Source: Candidatus Zixiibacteriota bacterium
Lineage (GTDB): Bacteria > Zixibacteria > MSB-5A5 > GN15 > FEB-12
Reading direction: 5' to 3'
Assembly (NCBI GenBank): GCA_003641415.1
Contig: QNAG01000109.1
Span: 1-8,736, forward strand
DNA: 8,736 bases
Part shown: piece by piece, positions 1 to 7,119 of the stretch
Position numbering within the stretch: position 1 is the stretch's first letter
Layout of the letters: each line of letters starts with the position of its first letter
Made by a program: the position numbers and the translations under genes
The notes under the pieces: model-generated
Databases searched by the model: none
What the model saw: the letters and a program-made list of their open reading frames with translations, nothing else
What the model was told of the DNA's origin: nothing

Positions 1-893
1 GCAATTGAGAACCCATAACAGGTGAGATAGGAAAACGACTCCATTCTGTTACCTATACCCATAGCGGCAGCTGCGACCTCACCATATTCATGAACGATTT
101 TGATGAGGAACCAATACACGACAACAAATACTAATTGTTGACTGGCTATTGGCAATCCGATACGAACGATCTTTGCCATGTCACCGAAAAAGGGCTTTGT
201 TCGGAAAACCCGACCAATATCAAACCCAAGCCCACCTCGCAACATGCGCAGAGTAATCCATACAACTCCTATGAAAACTGAAATTCCAGTAGCAAGCGCC
301 GCTCCAGTCACACCCATAGCCGGTACAGGCCCAAGTCCAAAAATAAACAGCGGATCGAGCGCCATGTTTATCAACACAGTGACTATGCCAACTTTAGTAG
401 GGGTTTTTGTGTCACCTGCAGCACGAAAAGTAGCATAAATTGTGTCCAGTATGAAAAAAAAGACTGCAATTGCAAAAGACAAACGCAGGTATGGAACTGC
501 CTGGATAGTTGTATTAATACTGGTATCCATAAAATCAAGCATCAACGGAGTCAATACAATTCCGGACACTGAAAAGATTAGCCCGATTCCAACCGCCATG
601 TTGAATCCCTGACGAGCATAGTGCGCAGCGCGAGCAGTGTCACCTGCACCAATATATCTCGCCACCAGAGCTGTTACACCGATACAAATAATTGAGATAA
701 AAGCAAAAACTGTCCATATCACAACCATCGAAGAAGTAACAGCATCCTGTGCTGATGAGCCGAGCTTTCCCACCCAGAAGTAGTCCGTGATGGTCATAGC
801 AAATTCCATGAACATGTTTAGCACTACAGGTATCGATAACGAAAATATTGTGCGTGTTATTGGTCCGCTGGTAATTTTGTCGGTCTGGGGCAT
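1..893 (-). CDS. MATE family efflux transporter (3' end outside window)
   Basis: Reading the minus strand from ATG at 893 gives 297 complete codons with no stop before the window edge. This is about two thirds of the usual 440-470 residues, so the C-terminal third is missing because of the window, not by mutation. MATE proteins are inner-membrane antiporters that expel cationic drugs or metabolites using Na+ or H+ gradients. The sequence shows a short polar N-terminus, then SIPVVLNMFMEFAMTITDYF running into WVGKLG, the usual MATE helix 1 and loop 1. It continues with alternating hydrophobic helices and the typical loop motifs VARYIGAGD and FRAAGDTKTP. INMALDPLFIFGLG and GVTGAALATG near residues 180-205 are also characteristic of the family. 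An in-frame TAG lies a short way upstream and no other ATG intervenes, so the start is secure. The only Shine-Dalgarno-like sequence is a weak GAGAA about 10 nt upstream. It lies 55 bp behind the MscS gene, last of the leftward cluster in view. Substrate and coupling ion cannot be told from this fragment. Confidence 0.93.
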   Translation of the reverse strand, partial: MPQTDKITSGPITRTIFSLSIPVVLNMFMEFAMTITDYFWVGKLGSSAQDAVTSSMVVIWTVFAFISIICIGVTALVARYIGAGDTARAAHYARQGFNMAVGIGLIFSVSGIVLTPLMLDFMDTSINTTIQAVPYLRLSFAIAVFFFILDTIYATFRAAGDTKTPTKVGIVTVLINMALDPLFIFGLGPVPAMGVTGAALATGISVFIGVVWITLRMLRGGLGFDIGRVFRTKPFFGDMAKIVRIGLPIASQQLVFVVVYWFLIKIVHEYGEVAAAAMGIGNRMESFSYLTCYGFSI

Positions 894-912
894 AATCGGA
901 AAGTTCTCAAAG

Positions 913-941
913 AAAAAGGGACACCCTCCCCGCTACAGGGG
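913..941 (-). terminator. Possible weak terminator or attenuator between MscS and MATE genes
   Basis: In the gap after the MscS stop codon the minus strand reads two small GC-rich hairpins in a row: CCCC-TGTAGC-GGGG (941-928) and AGGG-TGT-CCCT (927-917). These run directly into TTTTT and then CTTT. A stem followed by a U-run is the form of an intrinsic terminator, but each stem has only four pairs. It may act as a partial terminator that lowers MATE expression relative to the genes upstream, or it may be incidental. Confidence 0.33.
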
Positions 942-948
942 TAAGTGT

Positions 949-2124
949 TTAAGCACCATCATCAATATTTTCACTGTCATGCGAATCAAATGTGTGTGAA
1001 GAGCGCATATTGGCAGGATTTTTTTCATCCTGTTTTAGTTCAGAATCTGGGGTAGATATCATCGTAAAAACCCGTTGTGGGAATGGAATTTCAATCCCTT
1101 CAGCTCTGAAACGCTTAAGTATCTGCTGACGCAGTTCGCTTTCAGTTCGATATTGAGTTTCTACATCAGCTACCCTGCAAAGTAAAGAGACATCAAGTGA
1201 GCTTTCACCAAAATTAAGAAAACGAAACTGTGGAACCGGCTGGTTTATTATATTTGTGTGCTTAGCAGCCTCATCAAGCATCACAACCTTGACATGTTCA
1301 ATATCTTCCTTATAAGCAACTCCTACATCGACTCGGATTCTTGTCTCCGGTTCAGGGTAGGATAGATTATGAATTGTTGACTTTACTAGTTCTGCATTGG
1401 GTACGATGATAAGAGTGTTCTCCCGAGTGCGGAACTTAGTGGAACGAACACCAATTTGAAAGACATCACAAACTTTACCGTCGTCAAGTTGTAGACGATC
1501 ACCTGTGCGGAAGGGACGGTCAATCATGATCACAAAACCGCCTATCATGTTGGCGAGTGTTTCCTGGGCTGCTAAGGCAATGGCTAACGATCCGACACCA
1601 AGAACGGTAATAAGGCCAGTGATATTTACCTCGAAATGATCTAAAATAACAAGAACACCGAGTAAATACAAAACAACCTTAACGCCGCGGTCAACAAGCG
1701 GCACAAACTCATCATCGACTTTTGTCTCAGTTCGGGAAGCAAGATTCTGTCCAAACCAGAGGACTAAGGTCGATAGTACACGCACCACAAGGTGGGTAAT
1801 GATTAGAACTGCAGATGAAAACACTATCCCATCGGCGATTTTGAATAAGTTTTCATTCAGATAAGGCAGTTCACTGGCTTCGAAGTATTCAAAGAGATAA
1901 CCAAACCCGAGAAGATATACCAGCGTGTAAGCCGGACGACGAATAGCTTTCAGTAGTTTGTCATCGATATCTGTTTTAGTTCGCGATGTCAATTGTTGTG
2001 CTACTACATACAGAATCAACCGTGCAAAAACAATGGCTATGACAGTACCAACAACAATAACTGCAACTCCGATCGGGAACTGCCAATTTTTGGAGACCGA
2101 CAGGGAATCAAGTAACTGATTCAT
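949..2124 (-). CDS. MscS-family small-conductance mechanosensitive ion channel
   Basis: A complete 391-aa inner-membrane channel that opens under membrane tension and releases solutes during osmotic downshock. Hydrophobic segments lie at about residues 17-43, 66-82, 97-124, 147-163 and 168-202, which suggests a five-helix relative of MscS rather than the minimal three-helix form. The last segment contains the pore helix signature LGVGSLAIALAAQETLANMI. It is followed by the conserved start of the beta domain, DRPFRTGD at 202-209, and by VPNAELVKSTIHNLS (241-255). The cytoplasmic domain ends with GIEIPFPQRV at 343-352, the standard MscS C-terminus, plus a polar acidic tail of about 40 residues. 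The ATG at 2124 is 7 nt after the stop of the Ig-like lipoprotein gene. AAGG/AAGAG Shine-Dalgarno bases overlap that stop codon, so the two are probably translated from one message. Family assignment is firm; which paralogue it matches is not. Confidence 0.97.
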   Translation of the reverse strand: MNQLLDSLSVSKNWQFPIGVAVIVVGTVIAIVFARLILYVVAQQLTSRTKTDIDDKLLKAIRRPAYTLVYLLGFGYLFEYFEASELPYLNENLFKIADGIVFSSAVLIITHLVVRVLSTLVLWFGQNLASRTETKVDDEFVPLVDRGVKVVLYLLGVLVILDHFEVNITGLITVLGVGSLAIALAAQETLANMIGGFVIMIDRPFRTGDRLQLDDGKVCDVFQIGVRSTKFRTRENTLIIVPNAELVKSTIHNLSYPEPETRIRVDVGVAYKEDIEHVKVVMLDEAAKHTNIINQPVPQFRFLNFGESSLDVSLLCRVADVETQYRTESELRQQILKRFRAEGIEIPFPQRVFTMISTPDSELKQDEKNPANMRSSHTFDSHDSENIDDGA

Positions 2125-2131
2125 TAAACTC

Positions 2132-3835
2132 TTACCTTATGTCGAATGTAATACCTATTGTTTCAAACCGAGATCGAACACTTACCGTATCTGGATAAGC
2201 TGCTTGTGTCTCAGCGAAACTAAATGGATATATTGATCCTGTTCCTCTTTTGCCATTACGGTCACTATCAATGTAGGCTGTCATAAGATAGTCACCGGCA
2301 GGGACATCAATCCGAAAATTTTGTTCTTCTACTAACAGAGTTGTAATCTGTTGTTGACCCACTTTACGAAACTTCAGAACGACCGGAGACTTTTCCTGTC
2401 CTGAAATGTGCTTAAGAATCTGACCTGATATACTACCGAGAGAATTGTAGTCCAACGTTGAGAAATGATGTTCACTCAACGAATCCCCAAGGGCGTTACC
2501 ACTACGATCAATAAGCTCAAACTCAGTTACGACCAGGCGGTAATTGTTGCCTTCGGATAGATTGGGAGAATAAAAACGAAGTCTGAAGGCGTCTTCCCAA
2601 TCCCACTCAAGTTGAAGCAGGCTGTCTGGTTCCTCCTGCCACAGATAGAATGTCTCAGGTGTAAACTTGGTCGTGTCCAAAGGCTCAGAAAAGGTCATGC
2701 GTATTTCAAGATCATCCGGAAACCGGGAGCTCTGATCTGGTTCGAACATTACCAGAGATGGAGGAGTCTTATCCTCCGATTCTTTTACTACAACATCAGA
2801 GGATACCAATGCTACGGAAGCAGAATCATATTTTAGTTGTAGTTTATATTTACCCTCTACCAGATCAGGAAACACCAGAGTTAAATTGGAACTCTCCTCC
2901 GATTCCTCTTCAAGCAGTGAAAGCGCCTGATAGATTAAGGACGTGTCATTAAGCAATGTGATTGATGTTTGATCCAGATGTTTGCTAAACCAATCCAGTG
3001 GAATCTTTCTGGATAATCTAACCCTGATAAGACGATTAGAAGTGTACGTTGCTGAAATAATTTCCGGCTTTAGTGTATCCTGACTTGTCATTGATAGGCG
3101 GAGATCATCCAAAGACGTTTCTCCTCCCAATAGAATAGGTCGATCAGTGACGGCAAATGCTTCGCGGGAAGGGTTAAATAGTTCGTCACGGTTTTTATCC
3201 TCAAAGGCTACAAGCCGGAACTCCCTCGGTGGCAAGTAATCAAAAACAAAACGGCCATCTGAATTCGTCTGAGTCAGATAGGCTGGAATCAAGCTATCAT
3301 AAGCACTTGAGTCAGTGAGAGCAGCTAAATCATATAAGGCAACATAAAGGCCGGGTTTTGGTGATTCGTCAGAAAATACAAGTCCTTTAATCCGACCTGT
3401 GTCGAGTGATGCACCGGTACTAAAAGCAATAATTCCTGCACTGTCGAGTTTGTTCTTGCGAAGGTCAGCAATACCAGCGCTAGCCGATACAATATAAGTC
3501 TCATTAATGTTGAAACTACCAGCAAAGATTATTTCAAGCCTATCGCTTTTCCATTTCAATTTCGGCTTAATAATAGGTCGTGGCGAAACAAAGACAGATT
3601 GTCCGGTCTGAGGAGGATTGACTCTTTCTGAGAAGTATAGCACAATCCGATCACCGCAGGGAACATTGACCGAACCATTCGCTGGTTCTGATCCAATTAT
3701 GTACGGTTTTACCTTATCCTCTTCGCCTCCGGGAGGGGAAGCAATTTCAGCACAGCTTATGAAAATAAACCACAGAAAGATAAAGATGCCGAGGGATAAG
3801 ATATATTGGTTCAGGAAAACCCTATATTGACTCAC
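2132..3835 (-). CDS. Ig-like (Big_5-type) domain lipoprotein of unknown function
   Basis: A predicted exported lipoprotein of 567 aa. The start chosen is GTG at 3835, whose GTGA overlaps the TGA stop of the TPR gene, with AAGG 7 nt upstream (3843-3846). It leaves a clean signal peptide: short polar N-terminus with Arg5, hydrophobic core at 11-26, and lipobox FISC with Cys28. A longer reading from 3898 would put 21 charged residues before the signal and overlap the TPR gene by 67 bp, so it is unlikely. After the Cys comes a Pro/Gly/Glu linker (PPGGEEDK), then a Big_5-like Ig domain at about 41-141 (EPANGSVNV, VLYFSERVNPP). A transthyretin/CarboxypepD-like beta module follows at about 147-250, then a weaker beta region at 255-350. 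A second Big_5-like domain spans about 355-462 (TPPSLVMFEPDQ, MTFSEPLD), and a final beta module spans 465-567 with the Asp-rich loop DSDRNG. No catalytic site is visible. It is probably anchored in the outer membrane as a structural or binding protein. Similar proteins in FCB bacteria are annotated only as Ig-like domain-containing. Confidence 0.87.
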   Translation of the reverse strand: MSQYRVFLNQYILSLGIFIFLWFIFISCAEIASPPGGEEDKVKPYIIGSEPANGSVNVPCGDRIVLYFSERVNPPQTGQSVFVSPRPIIKPKLKWKSDRLEIIFAGSFNINETYIVSASAGIADLRKNKLDSAGIIAFSTGASLDTGRIKGLVFSDESPKPGLYVALYDLAALTDSSAYDSLIPAYLTQTNSDGRFVFDYLPPREFRLVAFEDKNRDELFNPSREAFAVTDRPILLGGETSLDDLRLSMTSQDTLKPEIISATYTSNRLIRVRLSRKIPLDWFSKHLDQTSITLLNDTSLIYQALSLLEEESEESSNLTLVFPDLVEGKYKLQLKYDSASVALVSSDVVVKESEDKTPPSLVMFEPDQSSRFPDDLEIRMTFSEPLDTTKFTPETFYLWQEEPDSLLQLEWDWEDAFRLRFYSPNLSEGNNYRLVVTEFELIDRSGNALGDSLSEHHFSTLDYNSLGSISGQILKHISGQEKSPVVLKFRKVGQQQITTLLVEEQNFRIDVPAGDYLMTAYIDSDRNGKRGTGSIYPFSFAETQAAYPDTVSVRSRFETIGITFDIR

Positions 3836-5673
3836 GGGCTGACCTTGGTTCTGATCACTTCGTTTTCCGGATCTAGTTCGAGTGCTTTCTCCCACCATTG
3901 TTTTGCCGCCGCAGAGTCTCCTGTTGCTTGATACGTATCACCTAAATGGTCGAAAATTGTTGGGTCGCTGTCAAGTATAACTGCACGCTTGAGGTAGATC
4001 AGTGCTTTTTCGTAGTCTTCAAGGCGATAATATACCCAACCGTAGCTGTCAAGATAGGCTGCATTGTTGGGATTCAGTGTTACTGCTCGTTCAATCAAAT
4101 CACGAGCGTAAGAAAGACGTTTTCCCCGATCTGCCAGAGAATAGCCCAGATAGTTCATAGCCTGGTGGTTCTCAGGATCGCGCTTCAACAAATTCTCAAA
4201 AGTTTTCTCAGCATGATCGAACTGACCATAACGTTCATAGGCTGTACCTAAAGCAAATAGCAATGATAATTTTCCCTTCTCATCAACAACATGCTCTAAT
4301 CCTGATAGATAAGCTTTAATTTCAAGCTCCCCCTGGTCCAATTTCCAATAGGCAAATCCTAGATCAAGCCAGCTTTCAAGTTCAGAAATAGATATTTCAG
4401 CAACTTTTGAAAATTCAGATACAGCTCTTTGTGGGTTATCTTTCATAAGAGCAATGCGACCAAGAAAGCGATGGTTAACGAGGCTGTTGTCTCCCCTTTC
4501 AACAAGTGATGTAAAAATCGAGTCAGAAATTGTGAGTGAATCAGTATAGAAATAGAGTACGGCCAGATGGCGAGTAGCATCGACATCACCCAAGGTCAGG
4601 TCGACTTCGCTAATAGCATAAGTCAAAGCGGAGTCAAATTGCTCCATATGCATATACTGGTTTGATAACAGGCGGTGTACCATGGGGTTGAGCGGTGCTA
4701 CTTTATATGCTTCTTTAGCAATAGATAGGCCCTTACTCAAGCTATCTTCCTTACTATACATTTCTCCAAGCCAGATCCGGGTCAGAATATTTGTAGCATC
4801 ATCTCGCAATTCGAGTGACTTGAGATAGGAACGTTTGGCCTCTTCATCTCTTTTCAACAGACGATAAGTTCCTCCCTGCTTGCGCCACAAGCGATAATCT
4901 TTCGGGGCTAATTCAAGTGCTCGCTGGTACCAAATTAGAGCTGAGTCATATTGGTGCTGTATAGTGTGTATGTCCCCCAACCTTACGATCGCAACCAAAT
5001 TTGTCGAGTCACTATTAATCTCTATCGATTTGCGAAGTGACTCTTCAGCATCTACTGGTCTATTCAAGTCCCATTGTAACTCTCCAAGCTCATACCATAT
5101 TCGTGCATTCCCGGGATTAATACGTACCAGGTGCTCATACGCCCAGACAGCTGAATCGGGCAAACCTAATAACTGAAAAGAACTAATCAGATAGGAATAT
5201 CCCGAAAAATAGTTACTGTCAATTTCAACTGAATGGCGATAACAGAAATGCGCTGAGTCTTGTTGTCCTGTAGCACGGAATATTGCACCTCGCAACATCC
5301 ACGCCGGGCTATCTTCAGGCTTAATCGACACCAATGCCATCAGGGCATCATCAAAGTGCTGCATCCGATACAATATTTCCGCAAGAGAAAAACGAATTTC
5401 GTATGAATCAGGATAATACTTTAACGCCTTGCGATAATTTTCCGCAGCCTGGTAGAGCAACCCGGCAGATTCAAATATAGCGGCATTGGAGAAGTGGTAA
5501 AATGCAACCTCGTTAATTTTGTAATCGGATGATACCAGTTGGATTGTGTCAGTTGACATTTGTCTGCTCGGTTTATTAACATCAACTATATTTCGCCTAA
5601 CCACTTCAGACGAACAGCCCATGAGCAATATCAAACATATCAATAGCAATGGAGTGGAAATTTTTTTGATCAC
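3832..5673 (-). CDS. Tetratricopeptide-repeat lipoprotein
   Basis: A 613-aa exported lipoprotein made almost wholly of TPR helices. The start chosen is GTG at 5673, because GAGGAAA lies just upstream (5676-5682) and it opens directly onto a textbook signal: MIKK, a hydrophobic core at 8-18, then lipobox LMGC with Cys20 followed by SSE. An upstream TTG at 5724 would add 17 residues before the signal and has no good ribosome site. From about residue 57 to 606 there are roughly 15-16 TPR-like units of about 34 residues. The clearest are at about 227-258, 261-294, 469-502, 505-538, 541-572 and 573-606 (for example LGDTYQATGDSAAAKQWWEK). The C-terminal block NYLGYSLADRG...LDSYGWVYYRL...DHLGDTYQ resembles a widespread exported TPR family seen in many Gram-negative genomes. 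TPRs are protein-docking scaffolds and no enzymatic site is seen. With no Asp at +2, outer-membrane placement is likely. It follows tyrS by 65 bp and overlaps the next lipoprotein gene by 4 bp, which suggests the two work together. Confidence 0.94.
   Translation of the reverse strand: MIKKISTPLLLICLILLMGCSSEVVRRNIVDVNKPSRQMSTDTIQLVSSDYKINEVAFYHFSNAAIFESAGLLYQAAENYRKALKYYPDSYEIRFSLAEILYRMQHFDDALMALVSIKPEDSPAWMLRGAIFRATGQQDSAHFCYRHSVEIDSNYFSGYSYLISSFQLLGLPDSAVWAYEHLVRINPGNARIWYELGELQWDLNRPVDAEESLRKSIEINSDSTNLVAIVRLGDIHTIQHQYDSALIWYQRALELAPKDYRLWRKQGGTYRLLKRDEEAKRSYLKSLELRDDATNILTRIWLGEMYSKEDSLSKGLSIAKEAYKVAPLNPMVHRLLSNQYMHMEQFDSALTYAISEVDLTLGDVDATRHLAVLYFYTDSLTISDSIFTSLVERGDNSLVNHRFLGRIALMKDNPQRAVSEFSKVAEISISELESWLDLGFAYWKLDQGELEIKAYLSGLEHVVDEKGKLSLLFALGTAYERYGQFDHAEKTFENLLKRDPENHQAMNYLGYSLADRGKRLSYARDLIERAVTLNPNNAAYLDSYGWVYYRLEDYEKALIYLKRAVILDSDPTIFDHLGDTYQATGDSAAAKQWWEKALELDPENEVIRTKVSP
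3843..3846 (-). promoter_or_regulatory. Ribosome binding site deciding the GTG start of the Ig-like lipoprotein
   Basis: AAGG on the minus strand lies inside the last codons of the TPR gene, 7 nt before the GTG at 3835. Together with the GTGA overlap this supports translational coupling and the shorter start that exposes the lipoprotein signal peptide. Confidence 0.6.
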
Positions 5674-5675
5674 GC

Positions 5676-5682
5676 TTTCCTC
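5676..5682 (-). promoter_or_regulatory. Ribosome binding site deciding the GTG start of the TPR lipoprotein
   Basis: GAGGAAA on the minus strand, immediately before GC-GTG. It is the strongest Shine-Dalgarno match in the window and fixes the start at 5673 rather than at the TTG 51 nt upstream. Confidence 0.75.
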
Positions 5683-5704
5683 AATAGTACATTTATTAAT
5701 GTCT

Positions 5705-5718
5705 GTTACACTTGTAAC
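5705..5718. repeat. Perfect 14-bp palindrome between tyrS and the TPR gene
   Basis: GTTACA-CT-TGTAAC: six-base arms around two central bases, within the 65-bp gap and 31 bp before the TPR start codon. The two-base loop and absence of a U-run make a transcription terminator unlikely. The form fits a binding site for a dimeric regulator. No protein can be named for it, and a chance occurrence is possible. Confidence 0.4.
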
Positions 5719-5738
5719 GACCAAAGGTGCCCATCAGA

Positions 5739-6995
5739 CTACCGGCAAAGTTTCAAAAACCTGCGTTTGCCTACTTTGAGAATCTTTTCCTCATCAACAG
5801 CCACAACAAACTCACAATTCGGATCGGTGATTTTTACCCCATCGATATAAACAGCACCTGCTGTGATTAACTTCCGTGCTTCACTGTTTGATTTAACCAA
5901 CCCTGATTTGGCCATTAGACCTACAAGGTACAGCTTGTCCGGATCAAGTCCCCAATTTTCAAAATTATTGACACCAACCTCTGGAATCTCGTCTGGTAAC
6001 TGCCCCTTAGCAAAAACACGCTCGAATTCCTCACGGGCGGTTTTACCTGACCCGGAAGAGTGATACATATCAACAAGGTGCTCAGCCAAATCCTTCTTTA
6101 TATCCATAGGATTGATATCCGGTTGAGTCAGACGCTGTTTAATATCTTCAAGTTCCTCTAATGCAACATCCGTAGTCAACTCGAAATAGTTATATATCAA
6201 CGTATCTGGAATCGACATAGCCTTTCCAAAAATCTCCCTTGGAGGTTCGTCAATAGCAATATAATTACCAAGTGATTTTGACATTTTATTCTCACCGTCT
6301 AGACCAACGAGTAACGGCATTGTCAACACACACTGGGGTTTTATACCATAAGCTTGCTGAATCGTGCGTCCAGTGAGCAGATTGAATTTTTGATCTGTCC
6401 CGCCTATTTCAACATTGGCTTTAATTGCTACTGAATCGTAGGCTTGCATCAAGGGATAAAACAACTCATGGATGGAGATGGGAATGCCACCTCGAATTCT
6501 CTTTTCGAAATCATCACGCTCCAGCAATCGGGCTACTGTGAATTTCATAGCCAGTCCCATGACATCATGGAAACTCATTTTTTTGAACCACTCACCGTTG
6601 TAGTGAACTTCCGTTAGCGATTTGTCCAATATCCTAAAGAATTGCTGCTGGTAGGTATCAGCATTTTTCATAATCTCATCATAGGTCAATTGAGGCCGAG
6701 TCGCAGATCTACCTGACGGATCACCCACCATGCCTGTGTAGTCGCCTACTATCAGGATTATCTTGTGTCCCAAATCTTGAAACTGCCTGAGCTTGCGGAT
6801 ACCAACCGTATGACCCAGATGAATATCCGGAGCGGTAGGATCAAATCCCTGCTTGACTCGAAGAGGACAATTTTCTGCAATGGCGTTCCTTATGAGTTCT
6901 TTGAACTCGTCCTCAGGGAGAACATCCACCACCCCGCGAGTAATCATTTCCCATTGTTTTTCAAAGTCTTTATTCACTGATGTTGTGGTAGTCAA
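5739..6995 (-). CDS. tyrS: Tyrosyl-tRNA synthetase
   Basis: Cytoplasmic class I aminoacyl-tRNA synthetase that charges tRNA-Tyr with tyrosine using ATP. With the TTG start at 6995 the protein is 418 aa, normal for the family. Signature HIGH appears as HLGH at residues 59-62 within FDPTAPDIHLGHT, and the KMSKS loop is intact at 237-241. Tyrosine-site and dimer-face motifs are present: VGDYTGMVGDPSGRSATRP (about 83-101), QAYDSV (184-189) and GGTDQKFN (198-205). An S4-type RNA-binding domain closes the protein at about 352-418 (GLVKSNSEARKLITAGAVYIDG). The sequence style, GFDPTAPDIHLGHT with an ordinary KMSKS, fits the TyrZ-like subgroup (bacterial TyrRS type 2). The start is uncertain: TTG at 6995 has GGAG 9 nt upstream, while TTG at 7010 would add five residues with no good ribosome site. 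It is the first gene of the leftward cluster and diverges from the PBP gene. The leader is too short for a T-box. Confidence 0.98.
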   Translation of the reverse strand: MTTTTSVNKDFEKQWEMITRGVVDVLPEDEFKELIRNAIAENCPLRVKQGFDPTAPDIHLGHTVGIRKLRQFQDLGHKIILIVGDYTGMVGDPSGRSATRPQLTYDEIMKNADTYQQQFFRILDKSLTEVHYNGEWFKKMSFHDVMGLAMKFTVARLLERDDFEKRIRGGIPISIHELFYPLMQAYDSVAIKANVEIGGTDQKFNLLTGRTIQQAYGIKPQCVLTMPLLVGLDGENKMSKSLGNYIAIDEPPREIFGKAMSIPDTLIYNYFELTTDVALEELEDIKQRLTQPDINPMDIKKDLAEHLVDMYHSSGSGKTAREEFERVFAKGQLPDEIPEVGVNNFENWGLDPDKLYLVGLMAKSGLVKSNSEARKLITAGAVYIDGVKITDPNCEFVVAVDEEKILKVGKRRFLKLCR

Positions 6996-7004
6996 CGATT
7001 TTTT

Positions 7005-7008
7005 CTCC
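7005..7008 (-). promoter_or_regulatory. Ribosome binding site for tyrS (supports TTG at 6995)
   Basis: GGAG on the minus strand, 9 nt before TTG at 6995. It overlaps codons 1-2 of the alternative start at 7010, which argues against that start. No in-frame ATG occurs before residue 17 of the shorter form. Confidence 0.5.
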
Positions 7009-7024
7009 AATATATTTACATCTT

Positions 7025-7040
7025 TGTCGAATTATCGACA
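7025..7040. repeat. Perfect 16-bp palindrome upstream of tyrS
   Basis: TGTCGA-ATTA-TCGACA: six-base arms around a four-base centre, 14 bp before the upstream TTG (7010) and 29 bp before the preferred tyrS start. On the minus strand its centre reads GATAAT, a possible -10 element, so a bound regulator could block tyrS transcription. In RNA it could also form a small hairpin in the leader. Function is inferred from symmetry and position only. Confidence 0.45.
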
Positions 7041-7089
7041 TATAACTGATGAAGATTGACTCTGTCCGGTTATCTGAAACCACTGATGA

Positions 7090-7119
7090 TTGCCGGAATT
7101 TATCATCTCTTCATATAAT
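7090..7119 (+). promoter_or_regulatory. Sigma70-type promoter for the class A PBP gene
   Basis: TTGCCG (7090-7095) and a perfect TATAAT (7114-7119) are separated by 18 bp. Transcription would begin near 7126, giving a leader of about 75 nt before the ATG at 7201. This is the best promoter match in the window and it points toward the only plus-strand gene. TTGACC at 7164-7169 is a second -35-like element but lacks a convincing -10. Confidence 0.6.

Noticed and set aside
178..999. Plus-strand open frames of 86 and 70 codons over the left end
   Set aside because: They lie antisense to the MATE gene, whose minus-strand translation has clear family motifs. Their own products are low-complexity or resemble nothing.
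3832..3898. Longer N-terminus for the Ig-like lipoprotein starting at 3898
   Set aside because: It overlaps the TPR coding sequence by 67 bp, adds a charged stretch before the signal peptide, and is less consistent than the GTGA-coupled start at 3835.
5674..5738. Intrinsic terminator after tyrS
   Set aside because: The only inverted repeat has a two-base loop, AT-rich arms and no U-run after it on the minus strand.
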